A stretch of 42,220 nucleotides of DNA from Candidatus Parcubacteria bacterium (GTDB lineage: Bacteria > Patescibacteriota > Minisyncoccia > Minisyncoccales > JAGMDC01), in NCBI GenBank assembly GCA_023128895.1, contig JAGMDC010000007.1, positions 1-42,220 of the forward strand, in the 5' to 3' direction. The position numbers and the translations under genes were made by a program. Positions 17,114 to 25,910 of this stretch are shown here, one piece after another. Position 1 is the stretch's first letter. Each line of letters begins with the position of its first letter. Below the pieces are notes generated by a model. The model did no database searches, was not told the origin of the DNA, and was given only the letters and a program-made list of their open reading frames with translations.

Positions 17114-17518
17114 ATGTCAGATCTTATGAGTCCAGAGGGGGTTGTAATGCTTGCTCTGGCAGTAATGTTAGATATAATAGGGATAATTTGTTTGATTTTA
17201 GACCTTGTTTTTGGAATAGGTGAAGTTCTTTCTTATATCCCTGATTTTATAGGTATTGGATTTTTTGGACTTTGGATTTTAATGCGTTCGCAAGAGGAAA
17301 AAACCTATAAACAAGCAAGAGGGGAAGTGGCAAGCGCAGTTGCTGAACATAAAAGAAAAGTCCAAGCAGCGAAAAAAGCGTTCAAAAAAGGCGCTAAAAG
17401 AGCTGGCAAAAGAGGATTTAAATTTTTATTCGCTATGGTTGGAGAACTTATCCCATTACTTGGCGCCCTGCCGTTTTGGACCATATTTGTACTTCTTGAA
17501 TTGAGAGGGGATAAGTGA
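17114..17518 (+). CDS. Small membrane protein of the secretion operon
   Basis: Not recognised as a family. 134 residues: hydrophobic helices at about 9-35 and 40-57, then a basic amphipathic region rich in Lys/Ala (HKRKVQAAKKAFKKGAKRAGKRG), then another hydrophobic segment near the C-terminus (LFAMVGELIPLLGALPFWTIFVLLEL). It starts 15 bases after virB4 and precedes the first pilin-domain protein, so it belongs to the same transcript. It could be a small inner-membrane subunit or a pilin chaperone. Confidence 0.7.
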   Translation: MSDLMSPEGVVMLALAVMLDIIGIICLILDLVFGIGEVLSYIPDFIGIGFFGLWILMRSQEEKTYKQARGEVASAVAEHKRKVQAAKKAFKKGAKRAGKRGFKFLFAMVGELIPLLGALPFWTIFVLLELRGDK

Positions 17519-17555
17519 TGTTTGTTTTTTCCAAAAAATAAAGTAAAATAAAATA

Positions 17556-18941
17556 ATGATTAACAATCAAAAAATTCTTTTAATACTTATCCTTATAGGA
17601 GTTTTTGGATTGTTCTGCGCTAGCAATTTTGTATTAGCCCAGGAAATCACCGATTATCCAACAATATCGGGCGCTGACACGCCTGGACCAGACACCACTC
17701 TGCCTCAGTATATCAAATATTTATTTAATTTCGGCATAGCGCTGGGAGGAATTTTGGCTTTTGTTGTTTTTGCTTTTGGAGGCGTAATGTGGGTTATGTC
17801 TGCCGGCAACCCGGTAATAATCGGTATTGCAAAAGCAAAAATGCTCAAAGGAATTATGGGTCTGGCTCTCCTGCTCGCCTCATACCTGATTATTGTTGCC
17901 ATAAATCCTGATTTAACTGTTTTAACTTTGGAAGATTTAGATTGGAAAGAATATACCGGTCGTAAATATGTTCCGGCAGACATAGACGCGAAAACTTATA
18001 AAGAAATGCCTATTGGCCTTTTAATTGAAGATATTTTGGCGAAAAATATCAGTTGTTTTGACAAAGACGGCAATTTAATTAACTGCAGAACTCAGGAAAT
18101 TATCCAGCACGCCAAAGAGGATATCTTTGCTCCTGATACACATTATAATTACTGCTATAAATATGATAATCGGGGCAATAAAAAAGAGTTAATGGATTAT
18201 CGCGACCGAATGGACTGCATAAAAAGACTTTTAGTCGCGATTAAAATAAAAAGCAATGAATTAAAACAAATATCTAAAAAATTAGAGATAGCGCTTAAAC
18301 AATGTAAATGCACAAACTGTGACCATGGCTATTGCATAGATGGATTTTGCAATGGTCGATGTAAATGTATTCCTTGTAAAAATCACTGCCATTGCTGCGG
18401 CAGTCCAAGAGAAGAACGGATATCCTGTTCAGGCAATCCTCCTTTCACGCTTTATACAGACCCCTGCCCCAACAGAAAGGAAATAGATGATATAAGAAAT
18501 GAAATTCACCAAATAATAAATGGAACTAAGAAAAAAATTGACGGCGCAAATATAATAGATGATCCATTGCATGACACAAAATTTTTATATCTTAAAGAAG
18601 CTCAAGAAAGGTTAAATGGCTTAAAACAAGAATTAAATAAAGACTTAGACGAGTTAAAAGAAGTAGAAGAACTAACAAAATTTCCTTACGGCAAGCGATT
18701 AAGTTTGGCAGAATATTTTGACAAAAAATTAAAAAGAAACATAAACAAACAAATGTTCAAACACTTCTATATCCCTGAATACGACAGTATTTCAAGATAC
18801 TGTAAGATATTTAACTGCAAAGATTTTGATAGTGATGTTTGTCACGGATACAGACTTAATGACAAAGGCATATTATGCAATTTATTCAATTTTGACGGCG
18901 ATCCAGCCACTTTCTATTATCCTAAAAAAGAATATGAATAG
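17556..18941 (+). CDS. Pilin-domain protein with Cys-rich C-terminal extension
   Basis: Signal peptide at residues 1-29 (ending FVLAQ), then a VirB2-like pilin domain: a proline/threonine linker (PGPDTTLPQYIKYLFNF), a first helix at 54-81 and a second at 98-116 ending VAINPDL. This fits the candidate-phyla type IV secretion pilin family, whose members are normally only about 100-130 residues. Here a 340-residue extension follows. It holds charged helices and a Cys-rich block at about 248-295 with some fourteen Cys, including CKCTNC, CIPCKNHCHCC and CSGNPP. The tail probably lies outside the membrane with disulfides or bound metal. First of three such fusions in a row. Its stop overlaps the next start. 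Confidence 0.75.
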   Translation: MINNQKILLILILIGVFGLFCASNFVLAQEITDYPTISGADTPGPDTTLPQYIKYLFNFGIALGGILAFVVFAFGGVMWVMSAGNPVIIGIAKAKMLKGIMGLALLLASYLIIVAINPDLTVLTLEDLDWKEYTGRKYVPADIDAKTYKEMPIGLLIEDILAKNISCFDKDGNLINCRTQEIIQHAKEDIFAPDTHYNYCYKYDNRGNKKELMDYRDRMDCIKRLLVAIKIKSNELKQISKKLEIALKQCKCTNCDHGYCIDGFCNGRCKCIPCKNHCHCCGSPREERISCSGNPPFTLYTDPCPNRKEIDDIRNEIHQIINGTKKKIDGANIIDDPLHDTKFLYLKEAQERLNGLKQELNKDLDELKEVEELTKFPYGKRLSLAEYFDKKLKRNINKQMFKHFYIPEYDSISRYCKIFNCKDFDSDVCHGYRLNDKGILCNLFNFDGDPATFYYPKKEYE

Positions 18942-19863
18942 CCATAATCATAAAATTATTTTCATTATATTGGCTCTGCCTTTAATCGGCGCCTTGACAT
19001 ATTCATTCTATAATTCCTATAGTAATGAAAATGCAAAGGTTTTTGCTTTTCTTGGAAAAGAAACAAAGTGCGTTGTTGACCCGGTTATAGAAAAAAAATT
19101 CTTGGGAACGGAAAGAGGCAAAATCCCGATTGGCGAAGCAGTTGACGAAGCAGAGGACTTTGCCCAAAAAATAATAGATGAAATGAACATTATAAATAGC
19201 AATCTTACAAATGAGATAAATGCTGGGAATGAATTAGTTTGGCTTCCTGAACAATGCGAATGTAAAAGGTGCACAAGCAGTATGGAAACAGATATTCTAA
19301 GGTGCCAATGGGAATGGACTACAGGTTCTGGATTAAACGAAAAAACGCATTCTTGCTCTTGCATTACTCAACATAATTGTAAATGTGTTTGCTCGGGCGA
19401 TGTCTGCCCGTTTGGCGAAATTGAAGGAAAAATAGATATAATCCAAGAAGCAGATTCAAATATTCAAAAATCTTTGGAAAGAATAATAGATTTAATTGAT
19501 GCGAAGAATTTATTGCCTGGTGACCCTGATAGATGGAATGTTTTGAATAAATTATTAAATTCGCGGGTAAAAATGGAGGAATGCATTATTGGCTATGACT
19601 CTGCGCTTGACGCGCCAAGAGCAAAAATGAATCTCTTGAGCTGCAGGATTGCCTTAGACAGAATATACTTGCATAAACTCAACATTGCCGGATATTTTGA
19701 AGATAATATATCTCCTTTCCCCCATTGTTATCCTTTTATTGCTGACAATACAATAAAATCTATTTGTATAGAAAACAAAGACAGCAAAGAATGCCGAGAA
19801 GCAATTAAGGATTATATGGATAACTATTTCTGCGCCGGCTATGTCGGCCTTGGCGATAAATAA
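18934..19863 (+). CDS. Membrane-anchored Cys-rich protein
   Basis: Not recognised. It starts at ATG 18934, which overlaps the previous stop by eight bases. One N-terminal hydrophobic segment (IIFIILALPLIGALTYSF) acts as signal or anchor. A helical region follows, then a Cys-rich block (CECKRC, CSCITQHNCKCVCSGDVC) and more helices (EIEGKIDIIQEADSNIQKSL). The pattern of helices around a Cys block resembles the C-terminal extension of the protein before it, as if the same ectodomain had been copied without the pilin domain (inference). It is probably exported and disulfide-bonded. Confidence 0.68.
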   Translation: MNSHNHKIIFIILALPLIGALTYSFYNSYSNENAKVFAFLGKETKCVVDPVIEKKFLGTERGKIPIGEAVDEAEDFAQKIIDEMNIINSNLTNEINAGNELVWLPEQCECKRCTSSMETDILRCQWEWTTGSGLNEKTHSCSCITQHNCKCVCSGDVCPFGEIEGKIDIIQEADSNIQKSLERIIDLIDAKNLLPGDPDRWNVLNKLLNSRVKMEECIIGYDSALDAPRAKMNLLSCRIALDRIYLHKLNIAGYFEDNISPFPHCYPFIADNTIKSICIENKDSKECREAIKDYMDNYFCAGYVGLGDK

Positions 19864-19871
19864 ATGAATAT

Positions 19872-21248
19872 ATGAAAACCAATCAAAAAATCATTTTAAT
19901 ATTTATTCTTGTTGGATTTATGGCGCTGGTTTGCGCAGGAGATTTTGCTCTCGCGCAAAGGGATTTGGAAGTTATTGATTATCCCGATGTGCCTGGCGCT
20001 GTTACGCCCGGCAAAGACACTGAATTGCCCCAATATGTTAAGTATTTGTTTAATTTCGCCATTGGCTTAGGCGGAATTTTGGCGTTTGTTATTCTTATTT
20101 TTGGAGGAATTAAATGGATGACATCTGCCGGGGACCCGACAAAAATTAACGAAGCAAAAACAAAAATGCTCGGCGGCATTATTGGTTTAATACTGTTGTT
20201 AGGCGCTTGGTTTATTATTGACGCTATAAACCCAAAATTGCTCTCTCTGAAAAAAATGGATAAATTGGAACCAAACACAGGAATTTATGTTACCGGCGAT
20301 TTTACAGACAACGAAGGCAATGTATATCAAGAAAAAAGATGGTATGTAGGAGATATTCAAAGTTTCACAAATTTTGTTCCAACATCAATGGAATTCATCA
20401 GCGAACCATTGGAATTGCTTTCTGTTTTTGAACATACTCAAGAAGAATTTAAAGGCAGTATAGAAGAAATAGAAAACACGGGCAAAGGCAGCGGCGCCAA
20501 CATTTCAGGAAAATCAATTTCTTTCCAATGGGCAAAATCAGGATTTTACTTGTATGAAGAACCTGATTTTGATGTTTTACAGAAAAAGCCGGAATATCTT
20601 TCCGGGTCCGCGGCTGTTCTTAAGGAATGGGACAATATGACAGAATCCATAAAAATCAAGCATCCTTCAAAACAAATTATTAAAATGGGGGTCGCTTTCA
20701 CGGAACCGAATTTTAACGGAAAGTGTGAATTGGTTCTTGAAGGACTATATGAATTTTTTGATGATAAAATAAGCAATGATCTCATCACAAGGCTGCCAGA
20801 TTTTCCAACTTCTCATCCTGGGGCAGGCAAAGACCTGTCTTCTATGCATATATTTACTCTTGATACTGACAAAGAGCAAAAGGGCGAAGTAATCTTTTAC
20901 GACGAAATCAACTGCCAGGGAAACAGTTTTACAACAACCCTTGAAAGAGAAAGAGGCGCGACAGGAGTAGTAACGGGAAACATTATAGGTTCGGGTAGTT
21001 TTGTAAGTCATAACTTCGGGGCAAATACCGCTGACGAACGCGTTATGTCTTTCAAAATCAACGGGCCTTATGTTGTTGTTATTATGACAAAAGGGCTGGG
21101 CGTAGACAAATCAAACCGAATATGCCAGCGCTTCCTTAAACCAAACGACACAAATTGCTACGGCACTCTTAAAGGAAGCAATGTTTTTGACCCTGACCCA
21201 AACAGCGACTTGAAACCGCGCGGATTCTTTATAGTTGGTTCGAACTAA
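19872..21248 (+). CDS. Pilin-domain protein with beta/gamma-crystallin-like ectodomain (paralogue A)
   Basis: Signal peptide 1-29 (ending FALAQ), pilin-like linker, helices at about 57-84 and 100-118 (ending DAINPKL), then a 340-residue extracellular part. Two stretches there look like Greek-key crystallin motifs: FTEPNFNGKCELVLEG near 275 and GEVIFYDEINCQGNSF near 338. The aromatic...G pattern is right, but I could not align them properly. A repeated GIYVTGDFTDNEGNVYQE segment opens the ectodomain. The first 116 bases of signal/linker coding sequence are almost identical to those of the next gene, showing recent duplication or conversion. Likely a surface-exposed subunit or adhesin of the type IV secretion-like apparatus. 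Confidence 0.72.
   Translation: MKTNQKIILIFILVGFMALVCAGDFALAQRDLEVIDYPDVPGAVTPGKDTELPQYVKYLFNFAIGLGGILAFVILIFGGIKWMTSAGDPTKINEAKTKMLGGIIGLILLLGAWFIIDAINPKLLSLKKMDKLEPNTGIYVTGDFTDNEGNVYQEKRWYVGDIQSFTNFVPTSMEFISEPLELLSVFEHTQEEFKGSIEEIENTGKGSGANISGKSISFQWAKSGFYLYEEPDFDVLQKKPEYLSGSAAVLKEWDNMTESIKIKHPSKQIIKMGVAFTEPNFNGKCELVLEGLYEFFDDKISNDLITRLPDFPTSHPGAGKDLSSMHIFTLDTDKEQKGEVIFYDEINCQGNSFTTTLERERGATGVVTGNIIGSGSFVSHNFGANTADERVMSFKINGPYVVVIMTKGLGVDKSNRICQRFLKPNDTNCYGTLKGSNVFDPDPNSDLKPRGFFIVGSN
19885..20000 (+). repeat. Direct repeat, copy A (signal peptide and linker)
   Basis: 116 bases encoding the signal peptide and pilin linker match 21274-21389 with six differences and no gaps by eye. Sequence similarity falls off sharply on both sides. 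Confidence 0.85.
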
Positions 21249-21257
21249 ACAACCAAT

Positions 21258-22931
21258 ATGGCTCAAAAAAAACAAAAAATCATTTTAATACTTATCCTTG
21301 TTGGATTTATGGCGCTGGTTTGCGCGGGGGATTTTGCTCTCGCGCAAAGGGATTTGGAAGTTATTGATTATCCTGATGTGCCTGGCGCCGCAGCGCCCGG
21401 CAGAGACACCACCCTGCCCCAATACATTAAATATCTGTTTAATTTCGGCATAGCCCTTGGAGGAATTTTGGTTTTTTTGGTCTTTGTATCCGCTGGAATT
21501 CGCTGGTCAACCTCTGCAGGCGACCCAACAAAAATCGCTCAGGCAAAATCAAGAATGCTGGCTGGAATAATCGGCTTGGCGCTGTTACTCTTCTGCTATC
21601 TTATAATCACTGCGATAAATCCCAATTTAAAAACATTTCAAGATGTGAAAGAAATGCCTCAAAGCGTTGGCATTTATATCACCGGCGATGTAACAGATAA
21701 CGAAGGAAACATATATCAAGAAGAAAGATGTTATCAGGGCAGTATTCCCGGCTTCACAAATTTTACTCCGACATCAATAAAATTTATCAGCAATGAAGAA
21801 GAGCTGCTTGCTATATTTGTTTACAGCCAGGAAGAATATAAAGGGACATCTACAAGGATTGAGAATAAAGGAAAAGGAACGGGGGACAACATTTCAGGAG
21901 AATCAATTGATTTCCTTTGGAACAAGCCCGGCACTTATTTATATGAAAAAACTAATTTTGAAATTCATAACAGGCAGCCAAAATTTTGTACAGGACTTTA
22001 CCAAGACCTAAGCAAAGATAACTGGGATAATAAAACGCAATCCTTGAAATTCAACAATATACCCGGAGCAGGCTTAAATTTCGGCGCTGTCTTATTCTCT
22101 GAAAATGATTTTGAGGGCAGCAAATGCGGATACGCGTTTGAAAAAGATGTTGCAGACCTGTCTCTTGGCAGCAATAATTATCTCTGGCCCATAGAAAAAG
22201 ACAACCTCTCTTCAATGATTGTGTTGAATACTTCAAAAACAGGCGGAACTGTAACTTTTTACGATTCAATCAACTGCCAGGGCAGAGAAAAAACATACAC
22301 GACTTCAGATGTTCTGGCAATAAACGACCTTACCAAGGACAATTGTTCGTTTGGGGATTGTCTCTTTGGTAGATTAAACGCGGATGATATAGAAAAAGAA
22401 TTGCATAGAAACATTATGTCTATGCGAATAGAAGGAGATATGTACGCGCTTCTTAAGTCGCAAGAGGGAGAAGAATATGTTCCTCCGCCTTGGGATGAAG
22501 AAAAAATTGAGTTTCCTCCCGGTATCCCAGTCAGCGAATGCACTACACGAGTGTTAGCAGCGCTTGCGAATGGAACTGAATTTGACATTGTCCGCCCAAC
22601 AAAAAAGGATTTAAGGTCAAGATTTCCCGAAACCAGAGGGGGTTGGCACGGCGAAACTCCGACTAATTTTAGTTGCGATGAAGTTTGCGCAAATCGAGGC
22701 CAGGATTGCCTAGGCATAGGATTATATAATGTAGAAAAGACTTTTTGCAGATATATAATACATAATATAGGATCGAATTGCCAGCTGTCAGCAAATTTAG
22801 AATGGGGAGAATGCGGAATGGGCTTTAGGTATGGATCCGGCTTCTGCGAAGAATCCTCTCCTGTCTGGGCATCATGGGGATATGCCGATACTGGCTGTTA
22901 TTGTGTGAATAAAGGAATCCTTGAAAAATAA
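21258..22931 (+). CDS. Pilin-domain protein with beta/gamma-crystallin-like and Cys-rich domains (paralogue B)
   Basis: Same plan as the previous gene: signal peptide, pilin-like linker, two helices (about 58-85 and 101-119), then an ectodomain opening GIYITGDVTDNEGNIYQE and crystallin-like motifs near 275 (FSENDFEGSKCGYAF) and 330 (GTVTFYDSINCQGREKTY). It carries an extra C-terminal module of about 130 residues with about ten Cys (CDEVCANRGQDC, GYADTGCYC) that I do not recognise and that could be a carbohydrate- or protein-binding fold. A proline-rich linker (YVPPPWDEEKIEFPPG) separates the modules. It starts ten bases after paralogue A. Confidence 0.72.
   Translation: MAQKKQKIILILILVGFMALVCAGDFALAQRDLEVIDYPDVPGAAAPGRDTTLPQYIKYLFNFGIALGGILVFLVFVSAGIRWSTSAGDPTKIAQAKSRMLAGIIGLALLLFCYLIITAINPNLKTFQDVKEMPQSVGIYITGDVTDNEGNIYQEERCYQGSIPGFTNFTPTSIKFISNEEELLAIFVYSQEEYKGTSTRIENKGKGTGDNISGESIDFLWNKPGTYLYEKTNFEIHNRQPKFCTGLYQDLSKDNWDNKTQSLKFNNIPGAGLNFGAVLFSENDFEGSKCGYAFEKDVADLSLGSNNYLWPIEKDNLSSMIVLNTSKTGGTVTFYDSINCQGREKTYTTSDVLAINDLTKDNCSFGDCLFGRLNADDIEKELHRNIMSMRIEGDMYALLKSQEGEEYVPPPWDEEKIEFPPGIPVSECTTRVLAALANGTEFDIVRPTKKDLRSRFPETRGGWHGETPTNFSCDEVCANRGQDCLGIGLYNVEKTFCRYIIHNIGSNCQLSANLEWGECGMGFRYGSGFCEESSPVWASWGYADTGCYCVNKGILEK
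21274..21389 (+). repeat. Direct repeat, copy B (signal peptide and linker)
   Basis: Partner of 19885-20000: 116 bases, six differences. The downstream ectodomain sequences are far more diverged. Confidence 0.85.
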
Positions 22932-22950
22932 ATATTACTTTTGTAAAATT

Positions 22951-24672
22951 ATGAATATATTTGAAAAACTTCATTATAAACTCCAATATATTGATAAAAG
23001 GATTTTAATTATTTTGGCTATTGCAGCTGTTGTTTTACTAATAGCAATAATTTGTATTGTTTTTTTGGGAAACAAAGAAAAGCCGCTAACGCCACAGGAA
23101 AAGCAAGAGCAAGAACAAGAGCAAGAACAAGGAGAAACTGAAGAAGATGTGTATCATTACACGCCTTTGACTAAAACAGATTGTGAAAATACAACGAATA
23201 AACAAGAAAAACAAAAGTGTTTTGATAGATTAGAACACATAAATATTCTTATGCGAAACAATTATATAAAATGTTTGGATATTACTACATTGGAAGTTAG
23301 AGACGATTGTTTGTTAAATTTTGCTTATTCTATTCTTCTAAACGATAATTTATGTTTTGCTATTTCAGACCCCCAAAAAAGACATTTGTGCGTAGACAGA
23401 ATAATTATAACAAACAGAGACAAAAACGCTTGTAAAAAGCATTTTGGGGACGAACCATTTGAGTGTCAGGAATGTATGGACAGGATTTCAGCGTTTAATA
23501 TAGGGGAAGACAAAAATCCAGAAAAAATATATGAATGTCAAAAAATTAAAAGTTTGGAATATCCGAGATTATGCCTTTGGATGTCTTTTAAGAATACATT
23601 TAAGGATAATTGCGAATTAGTGCCTTTGGAGTTCAGGCCTTATTGTATTGCTTACTATACTATTCATAGCGCAAGCACAAAAGAGCATTGTTCAGCAATA
23701 GCATTAGAGCAATACAAAGATTTTTGTTTGGCTAAGGTTGAAGCAGGGGGATGGAGAGGAGTTGCATCTCTTGATTCAGACAATGACGGTATTACAGACT
23801 GGAACGATTTATTTATGGGATTAGATCCTAAAAATCCTGATACAGACGGAGACGGATTATCAGACGGGGATGAGATGTCTGAATATCATACAAATCCTAC
23901 AGAAAAAGACACTGATAATGACGGCTTGACTGATTATCAAGAAATAAAGATTTATCATACCAATCCTCAAAAGCCGGACACTGATGGAGATGGAATACTG
24001 GACGGAAAAGAGATCAGAAGCGGAAGCAATGCTTTAAGCGGAGATAGAGATAAAGACGGACTTTTAGACGAGATTGAAAAGAAAATTGGTACAAATATCA
24101 ATAAAAAGGACACTGATGGAGATGGAATGACTGACGGCGATGAATGGAAACGAGGGTTAAATCCTTTAAAACCAGGCGCTGTTTTATCTGATACTGATAA
24201 AGACGGGTTAAAGGATTTGGATGAGATTTTTTACGGAACAGACAGATTAAATCCTGATACAGACGGAGATGGAATTTTAGACGGGGAAGAGATAAAAAGA
24301 TTGACTAATCCATTAGGAAAGGGATATATGGATTTTGACAATGACGGAATAACTGATAAACAAGAAATAGAGCGCGGAACAAATCCTGTTTTGCCGGACG
24401 CCGGAGACAGCCATAGCAATATCGCGCCAACCAATGCTTCCGCCGCTATTCCAGATTCTGAGTATTCTTCTGATTGGCTTGCCAGTATTTTAAATCCTTT
24501 TCTCTCTTTAACCGCAAGCCAGGATCCAGACACAGACACAGGATGCCAGCTATTCAAAAAACCTAAAAGAAAAGACGGTTGTATCAACACCTTAAAAGGG
24601 AGCGCTGTATACAGCCCTGATTTTTCTGGAAAAAAAGTTGAGTCCTTAATGCTCATTCCAGCGAAATACTAA
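22951..24672 (+). CDS. Membrane-anchored protein with thrombospondin type 3 calcium repeats
   Basis: From ATG 22951 the protein has one membrane helix (about 20-40), a Glu/Gln repeat linker (EQEQEQEQEQGETEE), a Cys-containing helical region to about 265, and then about nine acidic repeats of the form D-x-D-x-D-G-[IL]-x-D (DTDGDGLSDGDE, DTDNDGLTDYQE and so on) to about residue 490. These are thrombospondin type 3-like, Ca2+-binding repeats, common in exported and adhesive proteins. The C-terminus has Cys and a basic segment. A TTG at 22921 would overlap the previous gene; ATG 22951 gives a better N-terminus. Last gene of the secretion transcript, followed by a terminator. Its role may be a rigid calcium-dependent stalk or adhesin. 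Confidence 0.85.
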   Translation: MNIFEKLHYKLQYIDKRILIILAIAAVVLLIAIICIVFLGNKEKPLTPQEKQEQEQEQEQGETEEDVYHYTPLTKTDCENTTNKQEKQKCFDRLEHINILMRNNYIKCLDITTLEVRDDCLLNFAYSILLNDNLCFAISDPQKRHLCVDRIIITNRDKNACKKHFGDEPFECQECMDRISAFNIGEDKNPEKIYECQKIKSLEYPRLCLWMSFKNTFKDNCELVPLEFRPYCIAYYTIHSASTKEHCSAIALEQYKDFCLAKVEAGGWRGVASLDSDNDGITDWNDLFMGLDPKNPDTDGDGLSDGDEMSEYHTNPTEKDTDNDGLTDYQEIKIYHTNPQKPDTDGDGILDGKEIRSGSNALSGDRDKDGLLDEIEKKIGTNINKKDTDGDGMTDGDEWKRGLNPLKPGAVLSDTDKDGLKDLDEIFYGTDRLNPDTDGDGILDGEEIKRLTNPLGKGYMDFDNDGITDKQEIERGTNPVLPDAGDSHSNIAPTNASAAIPDSEYSSDWLASILNPFLSLTASQDPDTDTGCQLFKKPKRKDGCINTLKGSAVYSPDFSGKKVESLMLIPAKY

Positions 24673-24698
24673 AAAACCGCGCTTAAGCGCGGTTTTTT
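24671..24698. terminator. Bidirectional terminator shared by the TSP3 gene and jag
   Basis: AAAAAACCGCGC, loop TTAA, GCGCGGTTTTTT. The hairpin works in both directions. The loop holds the jag stop codon (24683-24685 read as TAA on the minus strand), and the right arm encodes the last residues of Jag. Confidence 0.92.
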
Positions 24699-25159
24699 AT
24701 AACAATTCTTCTATTTTCCCGCTCGCCTATGCTTTCTGTCTCAACATCTCCCCTTGCTTGCAATTCCAAATGCACAATTCTTCTTTCATAAGCGGTCATT
24801 GGAGGAAGAATTTTTTCTTTTTTAGACAAAGACACCTCGTCCGCTATTGACCGCGCCAAATCCTTCAAATACTCGTTCTTTTTCTTTTTATAATCCTGAA
24901 TATCCAAATCAATATAAAATATATCTTCTTTTTTCTCACAGCGAATATTTTTTCTCAAAATAGCGGTTAATAAATGCTGAATTTCCGTTAAAGTGCGGCC
25001 GCCTTCTCCTATTAAAATCTGAGGCTCGTCTATTTTCAAATCAATGGGAATGGTTGAGTCAATCACATCATTAAACAAAATTTCCGGGTCAAAATCGGTT
25101 TTTTTAAAAAACTCTTTTGTTATTTTTTTAATTTTTTCTAAATTCTCTTTTGAAATCAT
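24683..25159 (-). CDS. jag: RNA-binding protein Jag/KhpB (KH and R3H domains)
   Basis: 158 residues. A KH domain at about 30-95 has the IGEGGRTL loop, the GxxG equivalent, and an R3H domain at about 110-155 has LPPMTAYERRIVHLELQ and ends ENRRIVIKNRA. The N-terminal Jag_N domain of the Bacillus protein is missing, as is common in small genomes. KhpB pairs with KhpA to bind many RNAs and influences cell elongation. It follows yidC by four bases on the same strand. The last codons lie inside the shared terminator hairpin. Confidence 0.92.
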   Translation of the reverse strand: MISKENLEKIKKITKEFFKKTDFDPEILFNDVIDSTIPIDLKIDEPQILIGEGGRTLTEIQHLLTAILRKNIRCEKKEDIFYIDLDIQDYKKKKNEYLKDLARSIADEVSLSKKEKILPPMTAYERRIVHLELQARGDVETESIGERENRRIVIKNRA

Positions 25160-25163
25160 AAAT

Positions 25164-25910
25164 CTATCTTGTTGTTTCTTGCGGCTTCATAACAAAGTGT
25201 TGTTGGGCAATGGCGAACAAAGTAAATGTTATCCAATACAAGCCGATTGCCGCGGGAAATTTCCAAAGTATTACAACAGTGAAAATCGGAAAAAAGTAAA
25301 GCATCTGTTTCTGCATCATATTGGAAAATCCCGCCATAGGGTCTTTAGGGTCAATATTTTTCTTCTGCTGTGTCTTGCTCATTACTGGCGTAAGCATTTT
25401 TGTCTGAAAAAACTGAAAAATTCCTGCCAAAATCGCTAAATAGATACAGGGCTCGGCTAAATTAATTATTCCTAAAAAAAACGGGTTAATTACTTCAGGC
25501 GCGGAAACAAAACTGTAAAGATTATTCATCCGTTCCGGTTCAAGCCCTTTCCAAAAAACCCTGTAAAGCGCGATTAAAATCGGAAGCTGGATTAACAAAG
25601 GCAGGCATCCAGAGAAAGGATTTATCTTTTCTTTTTTGTAAAATTCCATCACTGCTTTCATTTGCTGCTCTTTATTGTGCTTGAACTTTCTTTCAATTTC
25701 CTTTATTTTTGGCTGAATTTCCGCCAATGCCTTCTGCATTTTAATGCCTTTGGCTCCTAACGGATATAGCATCACTTTTATTAAAACAGTCAAAGCAATT
25801 ATTGCTATTCCAAAATCCTGACCGGGCAAGTGCTTGTATAATAAAATCAAGCCGTTAAACAATGGCTGATATAAAACAATATCAAAAAAAGAAACAAATA
25901 GTTCAATCAT
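25164..25910 (-). CDS. yidC: Membrane protein insertase YidC/Oxa1
   Basis: 248 residues, the short form without the large periplasmic domain. About five helices, including the first transmembrane segment with [15 protein letters not shown], the cytoplasmic hairpin rich in Lys/Glu ([21 protein letters not shown]), and the conserved [21 protein letters not shown]. It inserts membrane proteins on its own or with SecYEG. Its start overlaps the clpP stop by four bases (ATGA), so translation is probably coupled. Confidence 0.95.
   Translation of the reverse strand: MIELFVSFFDIVLYQPLFNGLILLYKHLPGQDFGIAIIALTVLIKVMLYPLGAKGIKMQKALAEIQPKIKEIERKFKHNKEQQMKAVMEFYKKEKINPFSGCLPLLIQLPILIALYRVFWKGLEPERMNNLYSFVSAPEVINPFFLGIINLAEPCIYLAILAGIFQFFQTKMLTPVMSKTQQKKNIDPKDPMAGFSNMMQKQMLYFFPIFTVVILWKFPAAIGLYWITFTLFAIAQQHFVMKPQETTR

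Noticed and set aside
18300-18440. Cys-rich block as a ferredoxin or zinc-finger domain
   Set aside because: Cys spacing does not match CxxCxxCxxxCP, and the protein is exported, so disulfides are more likely.
23760-24420. Acidic repeats as a tandem DNA repeat or CRISPR-like array
   Set aside because: The periodicity is at protein level (calcium-binding TSP3 repeats); the DNA copies are diverged and have no spacer-repeat structure. No CRISPR array is present in the window.
10219-24672. Integrative conjugative element
   Set aside because: No integrase, relaxase, coupling protein or att-like direct repeats are visible, and the flanks are housekeeping genes in tight order; a resident surface system is a better reading.
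24671-24698. Insertion-sequence inverted repeat
   Set aside because: It is a simple intrinsic terminator with A and T runs; no transposase in the window.
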